Assembly (NCBI RefSeq): GCF_000524195.1
Contig: NW_020170386.1
Coordinates: 1,264,105 to 1,328,104 of the forward strand
DNA length: 64,000 nucleotides
Direction: 5' to 3'
Origin: Echinococcus granulosus
Taxonomy: Eukaryota; Platyhelminthes; Cestoda; Cyclophyllidea; Taeniidae
A program made the position numbers and the translations under genes. The notes under the pieces were generated by a model that searched no databases, was not told the origin of the DNA, and saw only the letters and a program-made list of their open reading frames with translations. Shown here piece by piece: positions 48,301 to 60,552 of this stretch (position 1 is the stretch's first letter; each line of letters opens with the position of its first letter).

Positions 48301-51300
48301 TAGTGGTGTGCTTTATTGTGGTATCGGCGCAGACTCAGAGAGTTGCAGTAATTTCTTCATCTGAATTACAAGCATTTTTACTTAGATCGTCTTTTTTGTG
48401 ACTCGAGAATTTTTGGCATTCAACCAGAAGCTTTCACCAGAGTTGCCCTTACATAGTTAAAAGCTGGTCTACATGTCACCAATTAGAATTGAACGAAGAA
48501 AACTTTGATCTCAGTCGTATAAGTACTGGAATACTCCATTGTGACTCAATGTGAGAAATATTAGACTCAGTTGAAAGTTCCTGAATAGCAAGCAGATTAG
48601 TTAAAACGGTCAGTGGTTCTCAAAGCCGTCTTAGCCTTGAGCTGGTTGTTTTGCTAGCATGCCATTTGCAGGGATGTGGTGCAGAAGATCATTGGAAAAC
48701 CTTTGGACCAAGTTTGCAAAAAATAAGGTGGCGAAACTTAGTTTGACATTGCTAACAGACCCACAGAAATTAGGTCGAGCAAAATGTCCTGGGAAGGTTC
48801 AATCCCAAGTATCCGATCCTGCTTTGAAAAATCCTCAGTTCTATGGCTGATTACTTCTTCTCGGTAATGATTGGTATATAATAGTAGAAAAGTCCAGATT
48901 GTTGCCAGGGTAAACTAAAAAATTTGGCTTTTAAGTGAACAAAGACAGAATTTTGCTTCCTGGTAGTATGGCGATATTTCTTTAACATGCCAAATTATGA
49001 GGACATAAAAAGTCATGGCAAGGAAAATAAAATCTGCTAAAAGAAAATAAAACTCCACGCTGGTGTGATAGCATGGGTTTCAAGTTCCTCTTCATCCTCT
49101 GATTATGTTGAGTCACAAAAACTAGTTAATGCTAATATTCGAGAAAACGCCTCAAAATCAACAGCTTTCAATTGACGAACAAAGCTTAGTGGCGTTGTGT
49201 TGAAGGTTTATTACACCACCGTAGACCATCTACTCCAAATGACGAGTCGCTGTCTTGTGAATTAGAAACAATGTTGACTATCCTATCGAAGAACCTTAAA
49301 AGTCCATTTGGGCATAGGATGTGTAACATCATGTTGAGCAATCTTCAGCACAGCAAATTGCTTGAGTGCCTGCTGAGCTGGTTCAAATAAAAGTCTCGTA
49401 AGATCAACTTAAATTAGGAAAAGCGAAAAAGCTGTTCCGCTGTCGAGGCTGTCGACCAGAAGATGCTTAAGATTTTCTAGTTGTTTGAGCAAAGCGTTTC
49501 ACAGAAAGAAGCGTTTGACTTTTCTGGTTTCAATAACTCTGAAAGCTCCACGTGGTGTCAATTTTAGTTAGCAGAGGAGAAGCAAGAATTGTGAATTTAA
49601 CGGGAATGATTGGTAGTCAATGTCATCAATGGGAGAGAATGTCAAGCTTTTGTGTGATCGAATACTTCATGATATTTTTACAATAAGTTGTCTACCAAGT
49701 CTGCTACTTGGGGTAAAAAATGAATAGGATACACCTTATCCCTGGTTAGAGTTTCAATACATTTACTTTGCCTTAACAACTTCTATTTGGCAAATCTATG
49801 ACTACGGTATAAACTCGCAAAATCTTCCAAATAGGTTTGAAGGCAAGATTCCTGCTTCTTACGCACACTTGAGGACTAATTTTTATTTAAATTGGAAATT
49901 TTTTTACACATAAGGGGTGTCTTGAGTTGGTGTTGTAAGACTGTGTAGCAAATTACCCAAAAAGAGATCTCAAATTATGTCAGGTTTCGAAGATCTTGCA
50001 TTCATCGCTGATGGAAAATGATAATAATGCAATGGTAAGGTGAAAGGAGACACTGCCAGCACACGCTCTGCTTCTTGAAGTACCAAAGCCCATGCTTGAG
50101 CTATGATTTGTTTGTTAATGCTAGATGCAGAAGGGAGTACACAGCTAAAGCAGTGGAAGTTTCTGACCTCCATGATTCTAAGAAGAATGAGTTGATAGTG
50201 TAAATATTGCCTAGGTGGCGATTAGGTAGTCGTTGAAAGTGTTCGTCAGTTACGGGTCAAACTTCCAAAGTGGTGAACTATAACCAACTTAAATGCATAC
50301 GCATCAGTGATCATTAAAGGAATTTTCATAATTTCAACTAAAACTCAAAAGAGCTTACACCGAATAATTTCTTCTGCTTTAAGATTTAAACTAATCCCAC
50401 AGGAAAACACTGAACTATTTTTGTACGAGGATATATAAAGTGTCAAAGTGTAAGATTGTGAATCAAAGATTTGTTTACATACATTAACTACAAAGCACTT
50501 TTACTATTTCCACACCTATAAATCATGAAAAAGCCTAGAGGCGGACGAGTGGGAGTATGTGAATCCTCAAAAATAATTTCTTCATTTTACAAGGCATTCT
50601 CGTATTCCCTCAGGAAATCACCAGATCCTACCCTAAAAATTAGCGATAGTAGCTTCACCACAAATCACTCGATATCACAGTCATCCTTGGTACCTAAATT
50701 GTGGTGGTAGTTTACTTGGCGCTGCACGACTCGAGATACGAGATTAGGAGCCTGTAAATAACTGTAATATGCTAATATGGAAGGGTTAGGAGGCGGAAGA
50801 CACGGATGGCATCACGAGAGCAAGGGACCTAATGGGGCGGGCTAAAATGTCTGCCTTGTGTTTTGTGCAACTTCGGTAAAATTAGGAAATGTTATGCTGT
50901 AGCACAGAGCTTATCTCTGACTGGGTAAAGAGATCACACTGTCCAAATAGGAAAATAAGAGTGACTTTTTGCAGGCATGAAATAAAGTCAGAGCGCCTTG
51001 GAAATTTTTAAAATCTCATGTCTGCCATCATCTAAACATATTTACTTGCCCGCACACTACTGACGCGATATTTTCGCGAAAAGGTTTGAGTCCATCGATG
51101 AGGTCATAGCGTATTTTAAGGGTGATCGGCCCAAGGACGGCGCACAAGGGATCAAACACATTTTGCTCTTTCGGTTGCATTACCTCCTGAGACCATCCGA
51201 CAACGTTCCTATTACCACAAGCCAGGAAGAATGTTAATGTCCCAAAATAATTGCACCTTTAACAGGTTTTGAGGAAGAGCAGTTTAATAGTAAGTAATAA

Positions 51301-54066
51301 ACCCAGGTCAATGTATACCTGTTTGTCATGAGTGCAAAATGCCAATATAGGGGAGAAAGAAAACCTTTCTACAATCGAAAATTGTGATTTTCCCTCTCAA
51401 AACCGGACTGGCTGGCTCCAGCACCAAGCTGCTGTGCGTTAGTCTTGCACCTAAAATGCTGCACTTTCTTTTAGGCTACAACCCAATGGAATGGGGACGG
51501 AAGTATTTCCAACAGTACAAAATAATCGACTACCACTTAAAAAATGCATATTCGAAAGTAGCACTTGTGTCAGCATTGCAGAGACAACTCAAATCAGCCC
51601 AATTTTGCCTATCAGACCCATCGCTTGGGTCTTGCCACCTACCAAGTTGACCTTGAAGAAGGAACTCGAAACAGTTCAAAACGGTTGAGAGTGCGGGGAT
51701 TTTTGCGCATGCATTGGATACACACTTTATTACCTCTAACACTCACAGGGAATCGGCAAGAATTAAGAAGGCGCTCCGAACAACCGATGAAGTGCACTTT
51801 AGTGCATGAAATACAACACTCGGTTCTCAGATTTTCGAGGCGTTGAAATAATGCAGGCACTTCACCGACCTTGAGAATGACAAACACCCAGCTCGCTGCA
51901 CCTTCCCTCCTCCTTGCTGATAGTCATCAAAAGCTACTTCAAAAAAGGACAGTGGTTCAAGCTCAATTAACTTGCTAGTACGATCCCCACCACGTGTCTG
52001 TTTTGTAATGGGACGCCTGATTGTGCTGTGGTGATTGGAGTGGTGGGGAGTGTGCATAGCAAGAAGCTCCAGTTGAAGAACAATGGAGATGTGCTGCATG
52101 GAGGTCTTGGTTGCGCGTAAACGAACGGTGTGCTGTGACAACCTGATGGTCCTTCTTACTGCCGACAAGTAGCATTTCATCATTCTCCAAGTTCACCTTA
52201 CAGGTCATCAAGGTTGCACATCGGATCTAGGTCTGAGAACCTTAGACTCATGACAACCTCTGTTTGACGGTTTGATTGCGCTACTTCCTGCTATCCATCG
52301 TAATTTTTCACCCCAATAGCAATCCACGTTTTCCAGAACTTTTTCGACTAGCTTTTTCTGAAGTAAGGCCATTTAACTTAGGATATGCTGGACATACTCC
52401 TATCTTCAACCTCTTATGGTGTAGTAGAATATAAAGATGATACGATCTCCCAAAGTGGAGTAAACTCTACTTTAGCTAAGAAGATTTGTACGATCTGGTA
52501 AGTGAGCAAGAGAAGAGACTGCTATTAATGGCTTCTCGACGGATTGTACTATTTTATTTGTTCCAAGTGCTTATCTTGATCGATTGTCTTATTCATGGGT
52601 CGAATACCATTATCCTTGGACACCTTTAGTTGTGCTATACTTCTCTTTCGCTATTTCGTTCCATTTGCACACTTTTGTTCATTTTCCTTTAACCACTTTT
52701 TCAAAGTAAAAAATGTTTATTAAGTTCATTAGAAAAAACCGAAACTGTAATCGATCGTGGTAACCAATCGCCAAGGGGCCTGTTTGCGGGCCTGTATTGC
52801 TTCTGCCGATGACAATAATTAAAGTAGTTCACTTCGATTATCAATTAGATCTTTATGACCAGATAATAGTGAATAGTAGGAAGGAAGTATTTTTTAGCTT
52901 ATTGTAACCTCTTATTTTCGATAAGTGTGAAACGGAGAAGGGAATTTTCGAATCAGATTAGGACTATACTTTGGCGACAATTTCTTTGAGCACACACCTT
53001 CCTGAAAACAATCAGTACAGCTTTTTGAAATAATCACCACACACTAACGCATAACCTACTAACAGGCAAAGAACGCTGAAGTGCTGAGGGATTAAAAATG
53101 TGTGTACCAGCAGTGAACGGCACATTTTAAAGATCTGCTAAGCTATTTGAAACTGTTCTTTACTCAGAAATAATAGAGTAAAAGTAGGTTCGTTACTGTT
53201 ATTAACTAAATAAGGTCCAATTAAAATCCAAAGTGATGTGAAAAACCAGAATTTCCGGTGTGTTGATATGCCACTATTCAAGATGTGCGAAGCGTGAGAT
53301 GAGTGAAGGTGAAATGTACACTGTGAAAAGCAAAAGACGAGCCACATTTCATTACTCATCACACACCTCGATCCAACTATTCTTTTGATTTTTTTTTGGG
53401 GTACAGTTAGCTCTTGCCCTTGTGTAAAGCCTTTTTTTAGATAACTCCATTCGATTTTGGCCATTGAGTTCTAGCTTATATGGTGTCACCTGGAAACGGG
53501 TGTGAATTCGTGCATTTATGTAAGGACACGGTAATAAGCTATTTTATCGGGTCAAATCGGAGAAACAACTCGGCATTTCCATCAGCATCAGTAAATATGC
53601 TACCCAGATACATAATTGCAATCAAACCAATTCCCCCACTCATATTTAAGAGCACTCGCCTGAGTTGCAGCCACCTTTTTATTCTTTTATGCTTGCTGGT
53701 AAATAAATAGACATTTAATGAGATTAGTTCCCTTCAAAAGAAGTTGGAATTTGTTCGGGAAAGGGGATATTAGTGAGAATTTGGCAAGTGGGATTAAAGT
53801 GCGCTTAGCCTGCATAATATAGCCTAAAATTTTGACTCTGCAAATATTTTATTTGAAGAAGAACTCCCGATTATAGTTAACCAAGACTAGTAAAGCATAA
53901 TTAAATTACGGTCGCAGTTACTAACTCTCGTCAGTGTCTATCGAATAAGTGGATATTCAGAACAGTGACTAAGTCAATGAAAAGCTATCGAGAAGGGAAC
54001 TTGGTGCATCTTAGAGTTGACAAAACCGTGAGTTCTCGACAAATACATTAACGAGAACCATAAGTC
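45390..54066. other. Long stretch without a firm gene
   Basis: AT-rich sequence with scattered open frames below 95 codons. Weak exon-like pieces: 45497-45661 (open after a CTTATAG acceptor, ends in stop with no donor) and 46241-46311 (ends GG/GTAAAG). The 51.4-52.2 kb part has several overlapping medium frames on both strands and might be a decayed mobile element, but I could not identify any transposase or reverse-transcriptase motif. Confidence 0.35.
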
Positions 54067-54243
54067 ATGCCATTTTGTCACCAGGCAATCAACGATGCAA
54101 CTTGCGATGGTGAGAACAAATGTTGCGGTATCTGCGCCTCATTCAATGACTCGTGCGCTCACAAGTGTTGCGCCGCAGACCCTTGCTGCCCGCCGTGGGG
54201 ACATCCTTTTTCTCGAGATGGAAGAACAGGCTTTTTTTATTAA
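54067..54243 (+). CDS. Small cysteine-rich ORF (58 residues, 10 Cys)
   Basis: Opens with ATG (MPFCHQAIND) and ends TAA. Ten of its 58 residues are Cys, all within residues 4-41, with three vicinal CC pairs: spacing C-x8-C-x5-CC-x2-C-x6-C-x3-CC-x4-CC. There is no signal peptide. A possible acceptor (TTTTGTCACCAG) sits inside the first codons, so it could instead be an internal or last exon of a larger gene. The density of Cys codons is hard to explain by chance in this AT-rich surrounding, but I recognise no family, no poly(A) signal is close, and function is unknown. Confidence 0.35.
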   Translation: MPFCHQAINDATCDGENKCCGICASFNDSCAHKCCAADPCCPPWGHPFSRDGRTGFFY

Positions 54244-56799
54244 CAAAGAGAAGGATCACTTAGATTAAACGGACTCCTGAACACTGCGCTCCCATTTCAA
54301 ATCGGAGGGTAAGCAGAAAAGGATACATTGTGCCTGGTGTAGTGTTTCCTATTAAACACGCAGGTATATATGTGCATCGTAATGCACGGCAAGTTCATTA
54401 GCAAGCACTGAGAGTTGAAACACCTTCAGCAAAGCCAATTCATCAGTTCATTTTAGAAAGAAATCATACAACTTTTTAAATCTACAAACAAATGCGTATA
54501 TGCAGTCAAAGTAATTAGCATTCCAGGTACTCGGAAAGTATTTCCAAAAAGTGATCTGTTGGTGGAGTTGTAGCTGCGCATATTTAATTTGGTCGCGGCT
54601 ACAGATTTTGCTGGTAGATGACGCAATGATTATTGAGAGTGATTTCAGCAATAATTTTTGAATTATTCTTTGCACATCGCATCCCTTGAATTATAACTGC
54701 CAGTCACACGGTGAAGGTAATAAAGGCTGACTGACGTAGCCGCATCATCGGCACAGAACATGATGATGGATTATTGGAAAAAATAGACTAGAAAATCCGA
54801 ACCCTGCATGCACACGTAAGATCACACAACCACCAACACTCCACCACAGCTGCAATTCACCACGGCACCGCAGAATGACACCCAATGCTCCTGTGAAACG
54901 GGTAAATTCCATGACTGCCCAGAGCGCCCCACACAAGACTGATGCGAGGACCGCACACGGTAGGTCACATGGCGTTTGCTCCTTCACAAGGCCTTCTCTA
55001 ACGATTGGCCTCTTTACATCAACCCCAGTGACACACTCCTATTGCTAGAATTGATGAAGACCATCAACGTGCTTTTTCAAGTTAATTACATTTGGAAAAT
55101 ATTACATGCACTGCGAATTCATGATGAAAGAACATTCTGATGTGACGTGACAAAAAATGCATTCCGGGGCTTGATGCACCAGAATTAAGAACAAATTAAG
55201 GATGCTAGATGGAAATGCTGCTTTGAAATTAAAATCCCATTGCGTGGCCTGGATCGACCAGCAAACAACGAACTCGTGAGCAGTTTGCCTAAACCACAGT
55301 GGTGCTTTCAAAATAACTAGCCATTGGCAAATCTCAAATGAATGGCATATCTCACACTTTACATATTTTTTGAGCTTGTTCCGGAGGTGGTGACTTGAGC
55401 CTCCACCTTTAAGCCACCCAGTAGTACGACCTCTTTACCAGGCACAAAGTAAGGCGGTACACCAAATTCTGTTCTAGGATAAGGAAACAGATTGAAATAT
55501 CAAGCGATAACACATTGAAAGTGCATCAAAGACGGAAACATTTTTAGCTAGTCCAGATCAGAGACAAGTTGTTGAAACTTGTTTTGGGTGGTTGTGCTGC
55601 ATCCCAAGGCGGTAGTTAATTTTCTTTTTACTCCCGGTAAATGAGTTCCCTTTTCTTCTCCAGTAAATCGTTCGAGTCAGACAACACACTTTTAACGTCT
55701 CGCAAATTAACTTTTCTCTTCTTTAATCAATTCATGGTAAACAGAGCTCTTCGTAAGTGGTCTAGCAAGATCAGGCTCTAAAACCGCTCTGTGCAACCCT
55801 ATCATAAAATTTCAAACTCGCTTATCCATGATCATGGATGAGTAAGTGTGTCAACATAGCTTCAAATGCTTCCTATGCCGTAGACAGTTTGGGGGTGCAT
55901 GAGCTGTGGCATGATTCATTCTGTGGAGGTCTTCTAAGAGCAGGTGGAATCAGTATCTCTATAACCACGCCCTGCATCAAGCTTCGTTTGAGAATACACT
56001 CAGTGGTGACTCTGCCAATCACTTCTTGCAGTCCGTTACGCCTCCAAAATGCGTAGGTTGGTGCATGCGAGAAATAAACCAAAGGGTTTCACTCACCTTT
56101 ACACTGGGAATTTCAAAGATCAAGTTATTGTGAACCTCTCGAATAACAAAGTATTCTTAAGGCGGCACAAAACTTTAACCCATATGTCCCTGAGTCTTCA
56201 TAGGCGAATAGCTTATTAGCATAGAATCATGCTTATGTTGTATTTGGCTTGTTACTTCATAGATCAGTGTCACTTCAGGAAGATGGTATGGACAATGTAC
56301 CTGAAACTATGGATTTTAGGTTATTACAGTCGTTGGGTTGTCATTATGCTTGCTTCGTGATCGCTTCTGCCTGAATACTTTGCCTCGGCAACGGATGGGC
56401 ATCAACTTAAGTGGACCACTGAGGTACAAGACTGTTTAATTTTAAAATGAAAAAGAGTATAATAAAATGCTCTTTAAAATACTCATTCCCGAAATCGAAA
56501 CAACTGGAATAATTTAAAGAATTGGAGTAAACATGGTTAAACTTTCGAAAGACTAGGAAAAAATTAGTGGGGTTAGTGATGTCGAGAAGACAAAAGTAGA
56601 CAGCCTGCAGGGGCAGCAATTTAGGCATACTTCACGCACGGAAAAGACCTAAGACACACTCAAGTGAACGACGAGGTGGAGGGCTGTGTTCACTCTGTAT
56701 TAGTGTGTGTGGTCGTGCGCTGTCCTATAGTAGCAGTCACCATCTCCACTCCCCTCTATCATTTCCCCCGCCCTCCTTTTTTCAATCGCCCGCCGGTAG
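54244..56799. other. Stretch without a firm gene
   Basis: No similarity seen. It contains a 16-base perfect palindrome (55824-55839) next to overlapping open frames at 55838-56082 on both strands. I cannot tell whether these are remnants of a mobile element. Confidence 0.35.
55824..55839. repeat. 16-bp perfect palindrome
   Basis: ATCCATGATCATGGAT reads the same on both strands and extends to 22 bases with one mismatched pair. Confidence 0.6.
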
Positions 56800-56910
56800 A
56801 AAGAATATTTCTCCTCAAGCGTTTCACCGATGGAAATCAGTGCTCAAGTTAAGGCTCCTCCCGATCATGATGACTTTGTGGGTCAGATCCTTCTATCTGT
56901 TATGAGAAAA
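56800..56910 (+). CDS. Probable internal exon of an unrecognised plus-strand gene
   Basis: A 111-base open segment follows a pyrimidine-rich tract ending GGTAG and stops at donor AAA/GTGAGC. It encodes 37 residues, beginning KEYFSSSVSPMEISAQ and ending DFVGQILLSVMRK, with an amphipathic look. An in-frame Met at residue 11 could also be a start. Phase 0 at both ends allows joining to the exon at 57490. No family recognised. Confidence 0.4.
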
Positions 56911-57489
56911 GTGAGCTTTTTCCAAAATTAAAACCCCTTGGAAAGCGGAATTCATTTGGTCAATTGCAATGACATACATTTTTAAAGAAATCGCGGTTAA
57001 CTTTTTACATATTAGGCGAGTTGACCCGTTTAGGTCAGGGATGCTTGTAATAAGCTCAGATAACCGTTTCGTAACCACGTCTACAGGGCGGGTAGAATCA
57101 AGACATCATGCGAATGAAGATGGAATACAAAACATTTAAGTCAACCCTTGGTGACATTCATGGTGGGTTAAAATAATATGTTCTGGAACATAAAATGCTA
57201 AATGGTGTGTAAGGGTGCTCTTGAATCCAGCTTATTCCTAAATGAGTTATCAGTCTTAGTACTAAATAACCTTATTACTATTGACAAATGGAAATGACGA
57301 CTAAACATTAATCACCATAAGGCATTCGCATTTATTTAGAACTACGGTACTTCTGTGTAATGAAAGAATTCTAATGCTTCAATGCTCTTTTAGTCTCGAA
57401 ATAGCAAATTAATCTTTTCGTGCCCATTGGTTAGTTCGATTGGATTGTGACGGATTGAAAAATGCTATAATCATTGCAAAATGTTCGAG

Positions 57490-57619
57490 CTAACGTATTC
57501 TTCCAACTTCTTCTGCATTGTCGTAATCTACATGGTGGATTACAGGAAGCTAAAGCGTCTCGACAAGTGGCACACGCATTTCAACACTCGCTTCTTTCTT
57601 GAACTCTCCACCATCGATG
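57490..57619 (+). CDS. Probable exon of the same unrecognised gene
   Basis: Codons with mostly C/G third bases encode LTYSSNFFCIVVIYMVDYRK and RLDKWHTHFNTRFFLELSTI, ending GATG/GTAACT. A shorter version could begin at 57546 after GATTACAG, and an ATG at 57481 (GCAAAATGTTC) could instead be the start of a short gene. The donor phase fits the acceptor at 60385 exactly, rebuilding a Glu codon. Confidence 0.42.
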
Positions 57620-60385
57620 GTAACTTGTTGGGCGCACAAAGTAACTTAGATTTAGGCTTTTCATCCATTCCTTCGGTAGCAAAAGTTGTTTAGCATGCAT
57701 CCGGAATCGCCAACTGCATCAGCCTTTTTAATGTATAACTGTCCATGGAATCAGAAAGGGCTTTTTATCGAAGTTTTACTGGAAAGACAAGGGTGTTACT
57801 CCCCCGGACTTTAATGACACACCTACAATTCTGGCATTAACTAGTGCATTATCCGAGACACACTTCGTTTAATTGTCAATTAATTAAAAGATACACAACA
57901 TCCAGATTGACAGCGATCTAGTCATTCTTTTACCCTGCATGGAAATAAATTGTAGAGATAAAAGTGGATGAAATTTTTCTGCCCACTAACAAGGAAACCG
58001 AATTTTCGGTTCCTATCAGGGACTGTCAAGATCAACAACTTCCTAATTTTGTCGCATAGTTGTTCACTTTCGTGGTACGACTGCTACTTCAAATCACAGC
58101 AAAAAAATGAACTATTCCCGCTAATTTAATAAACGAGATTGCGAGGAAATCTATGGATCCCCATATCCAAGGAACAAAACTTGGATAATGCGAAACGCTG
58201 ACAGCGTCTCTGAGGCAACCCATAATGATTACAGTAGTCAGAATACTTAGGCAATGGTGCTCTAGAGCACCGCCTGTTGAAACAGGATCTCAACTTCTGC
58301 ATGCATTCTGGCATTGATAGCATTCATGCATCGATTTTCTAAATGGTACTCATTTGTATGTCATGAACTGGGAAAATCCCTATTTGTTTTTACACCTGAA
58401 TAGCTTAAAACTTCAGCAAGGGGGTTCCCATAATTCCAACATCGTACCATCAAAGTGCCGCCCGAACTTCTTAGAAGACAAATCTCGTCCTTGAAATTCG
58501 ATGCCGGTACAGACATTTCACGTCGTTGCATGTAACAAGACATTAGTTCTACTTACATGTCCCCAGTAAAACAAAAACAGCCTTGCTAATATTTAATCGA
58601 CACGTATTTTCAATGCTCGTGAAGCGGAGTTATCTGATCCTAACAAAGGGAGAGGGACCCTCACCGAACAAACAAATGTTGGCAAAAATATTATATCGAC
58701 TGAATTATAGTAAACTTGACCACATACAAGAACCAAACTAAAATGTAAGTGAAAATGTGATCCAAACCGTTACTCGCGGGATGAAGGCTCGTTTTAAAGC
58801 ACTTGCAAAAAAACTCGATGAGACGATGCACTTATTACCAGAATCATTAAAAACAGCCATTCATAAACGTTTATTTAAAAACTATCCGAAAAGTCTTCAG
58901 AACTCACCATTCTAAACCACTAAAACATCGAAATTCAAGCCCCCAAATCTTAGAAGTTTAAAGAACACAATGACAGCAAAGTGTAGTAGTCATCAACACC
59001 AATGTATACATGTATAATTGATTGGAAGCGTGTATATTTGTAATGCCTACTTGTTTGAAGGTACATTCTATGTGAGAGGCCGTCGGGACGTGCAAAACTT
59101 GTGACCGGAGGCCGCCACTGGCCCTTTAGGAGCAAATGAACATCGGTTTCATGCAGCCCCGATTCCATGCACACTTTAACGCTTGTTTTGGTAAGAGATG
59201 TCTTCCTCTGACCAAGCTGCTCGTTCCGAAGGAACGAAGGTAGAAGTAAGAGGGAGGGACGCTGGAGGCGTTACATACCGTTGCGGTAACCGAAATATTG
59301 TTGAAGAGTTTTTGTAAGGGTGCCTCCGTCTTCCGCTTGGATGAGACGCTTATCCTTGGTAAATTTTTTATGTGTTATCCTAATACTGTTAGAGTTAAAT
59401 ACGACCATGCTTTAAAATCCCTGATATTTACAATGAGGCGTAATTTGTTTGTTCAACTAAATCACTGCACTACCACATTTCTATTGGCTGTCGGTAGGCT
59501 TTGGCCTCAATATGGGGCGCTTGCCACCTAGATGTGGAAGGAGGTGCGCGACTGGTCTGTCTGTGGTCGCCCCGTTTAGTTCCTTCATTATTCTTGCCTG
59601 GTGAGGTTGCTACTGGGTTCTGTGTCCCAATAGAGTATACGTTATCAGGCATATAGGTAAGTCTGCATTCGGTAGTTTGGGTATATGTGTCATCTTAACC
59701 TTCAGATCTAGTGTACTTATACAGACGTAGTGGCATGATTCTAGCGTAAACGTGTTTGATGACGGTGAAGTTTATGATTTAAAAAATATGTTCCTATGAG
59801 CATGGGCAAATCTCATGTACATGGAAAGGAAGACCGTTCGTGTTCATCCGACAATCCACTTAATTATGAACACGAACCTGGTTTGGTCTGACCTCCATAT
59901 CAAAACCCCCTTAAGATTTTGGCCAGCATGGAAGCACTTGTCCTGCTTATTTTTCTCGCCAGCTAATATCACGCTAATTCCTTGTTTTTTGCCGTGAAGC
60001 GCATGTCGATGTCTGAGTCGCTTCTTACTAACTAGTATTGAGTCAATTTGTTAGTTGTACTTTTACTTCGAAAATGATGCTGTTTGTTTCATTCACAGTT
60101 ACTAATGCTGCCATGTTGGGTTATTATTTCTCCGTTAAAAACCCACCTATTCGCAAATTTGGGGCGTTGTTGATAGCTATTTCTTCAGTTACAATTATCC
60201 TGGTGTGTTGTGGTTGCAACGAATTGGAAGCTTGTTCTTTAATCACGGCCTTTTTTTCATTCACTGAGCGGTGTAATGTTCTTGTAAAGCTTAAGTCTAC
60301 CAAGTCCTTTGTGTTCATATATCTCGATTTTTTCCGTTTAATGCTGCATTAAATATTACAAACATTAAGACTGTCTTCATTTCAG

Positions 60386-60552
60386 AAAATTCACCCCTTG
60401 TGCCGCCTCCTGCTTCCTCTTTCGGCGTGGCTACACTGCCAAAAAACATGCTCGCCTTTGGCCACATTGTTGGTCGTCCTGGGTACACAAACCTCCAGGC
60501 TGCTGTTGAAATGTCCCATTACTTAGCCTGCATAGATGGCATCATGGTCTAA
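60386..60552 (+). CDS. Terminal exon of the unrecognised gene, with stop and poly(A) signal
   Basis: Acceptor CTTCATTTCAG, then 55 codons (starting NSPLVPPPASSFGVATLPK, ending MSHYLACIDGIMV) and TAA, followed 31 bases later by AATAAATAAA. The compact stop-plus-poly(A) arrangement is the best evidence that this is a true 3' end. I do not recognise the protein. Confidence 0.5.

Noticed and set aside
51384..52211. Cluster of medium frames on both strands, possible decayed retroelement
   Set aside because: No reverse transcriptase, endonuclease, integrase or transposase motif, no terminal repeats and no target-site duplication could be seen.
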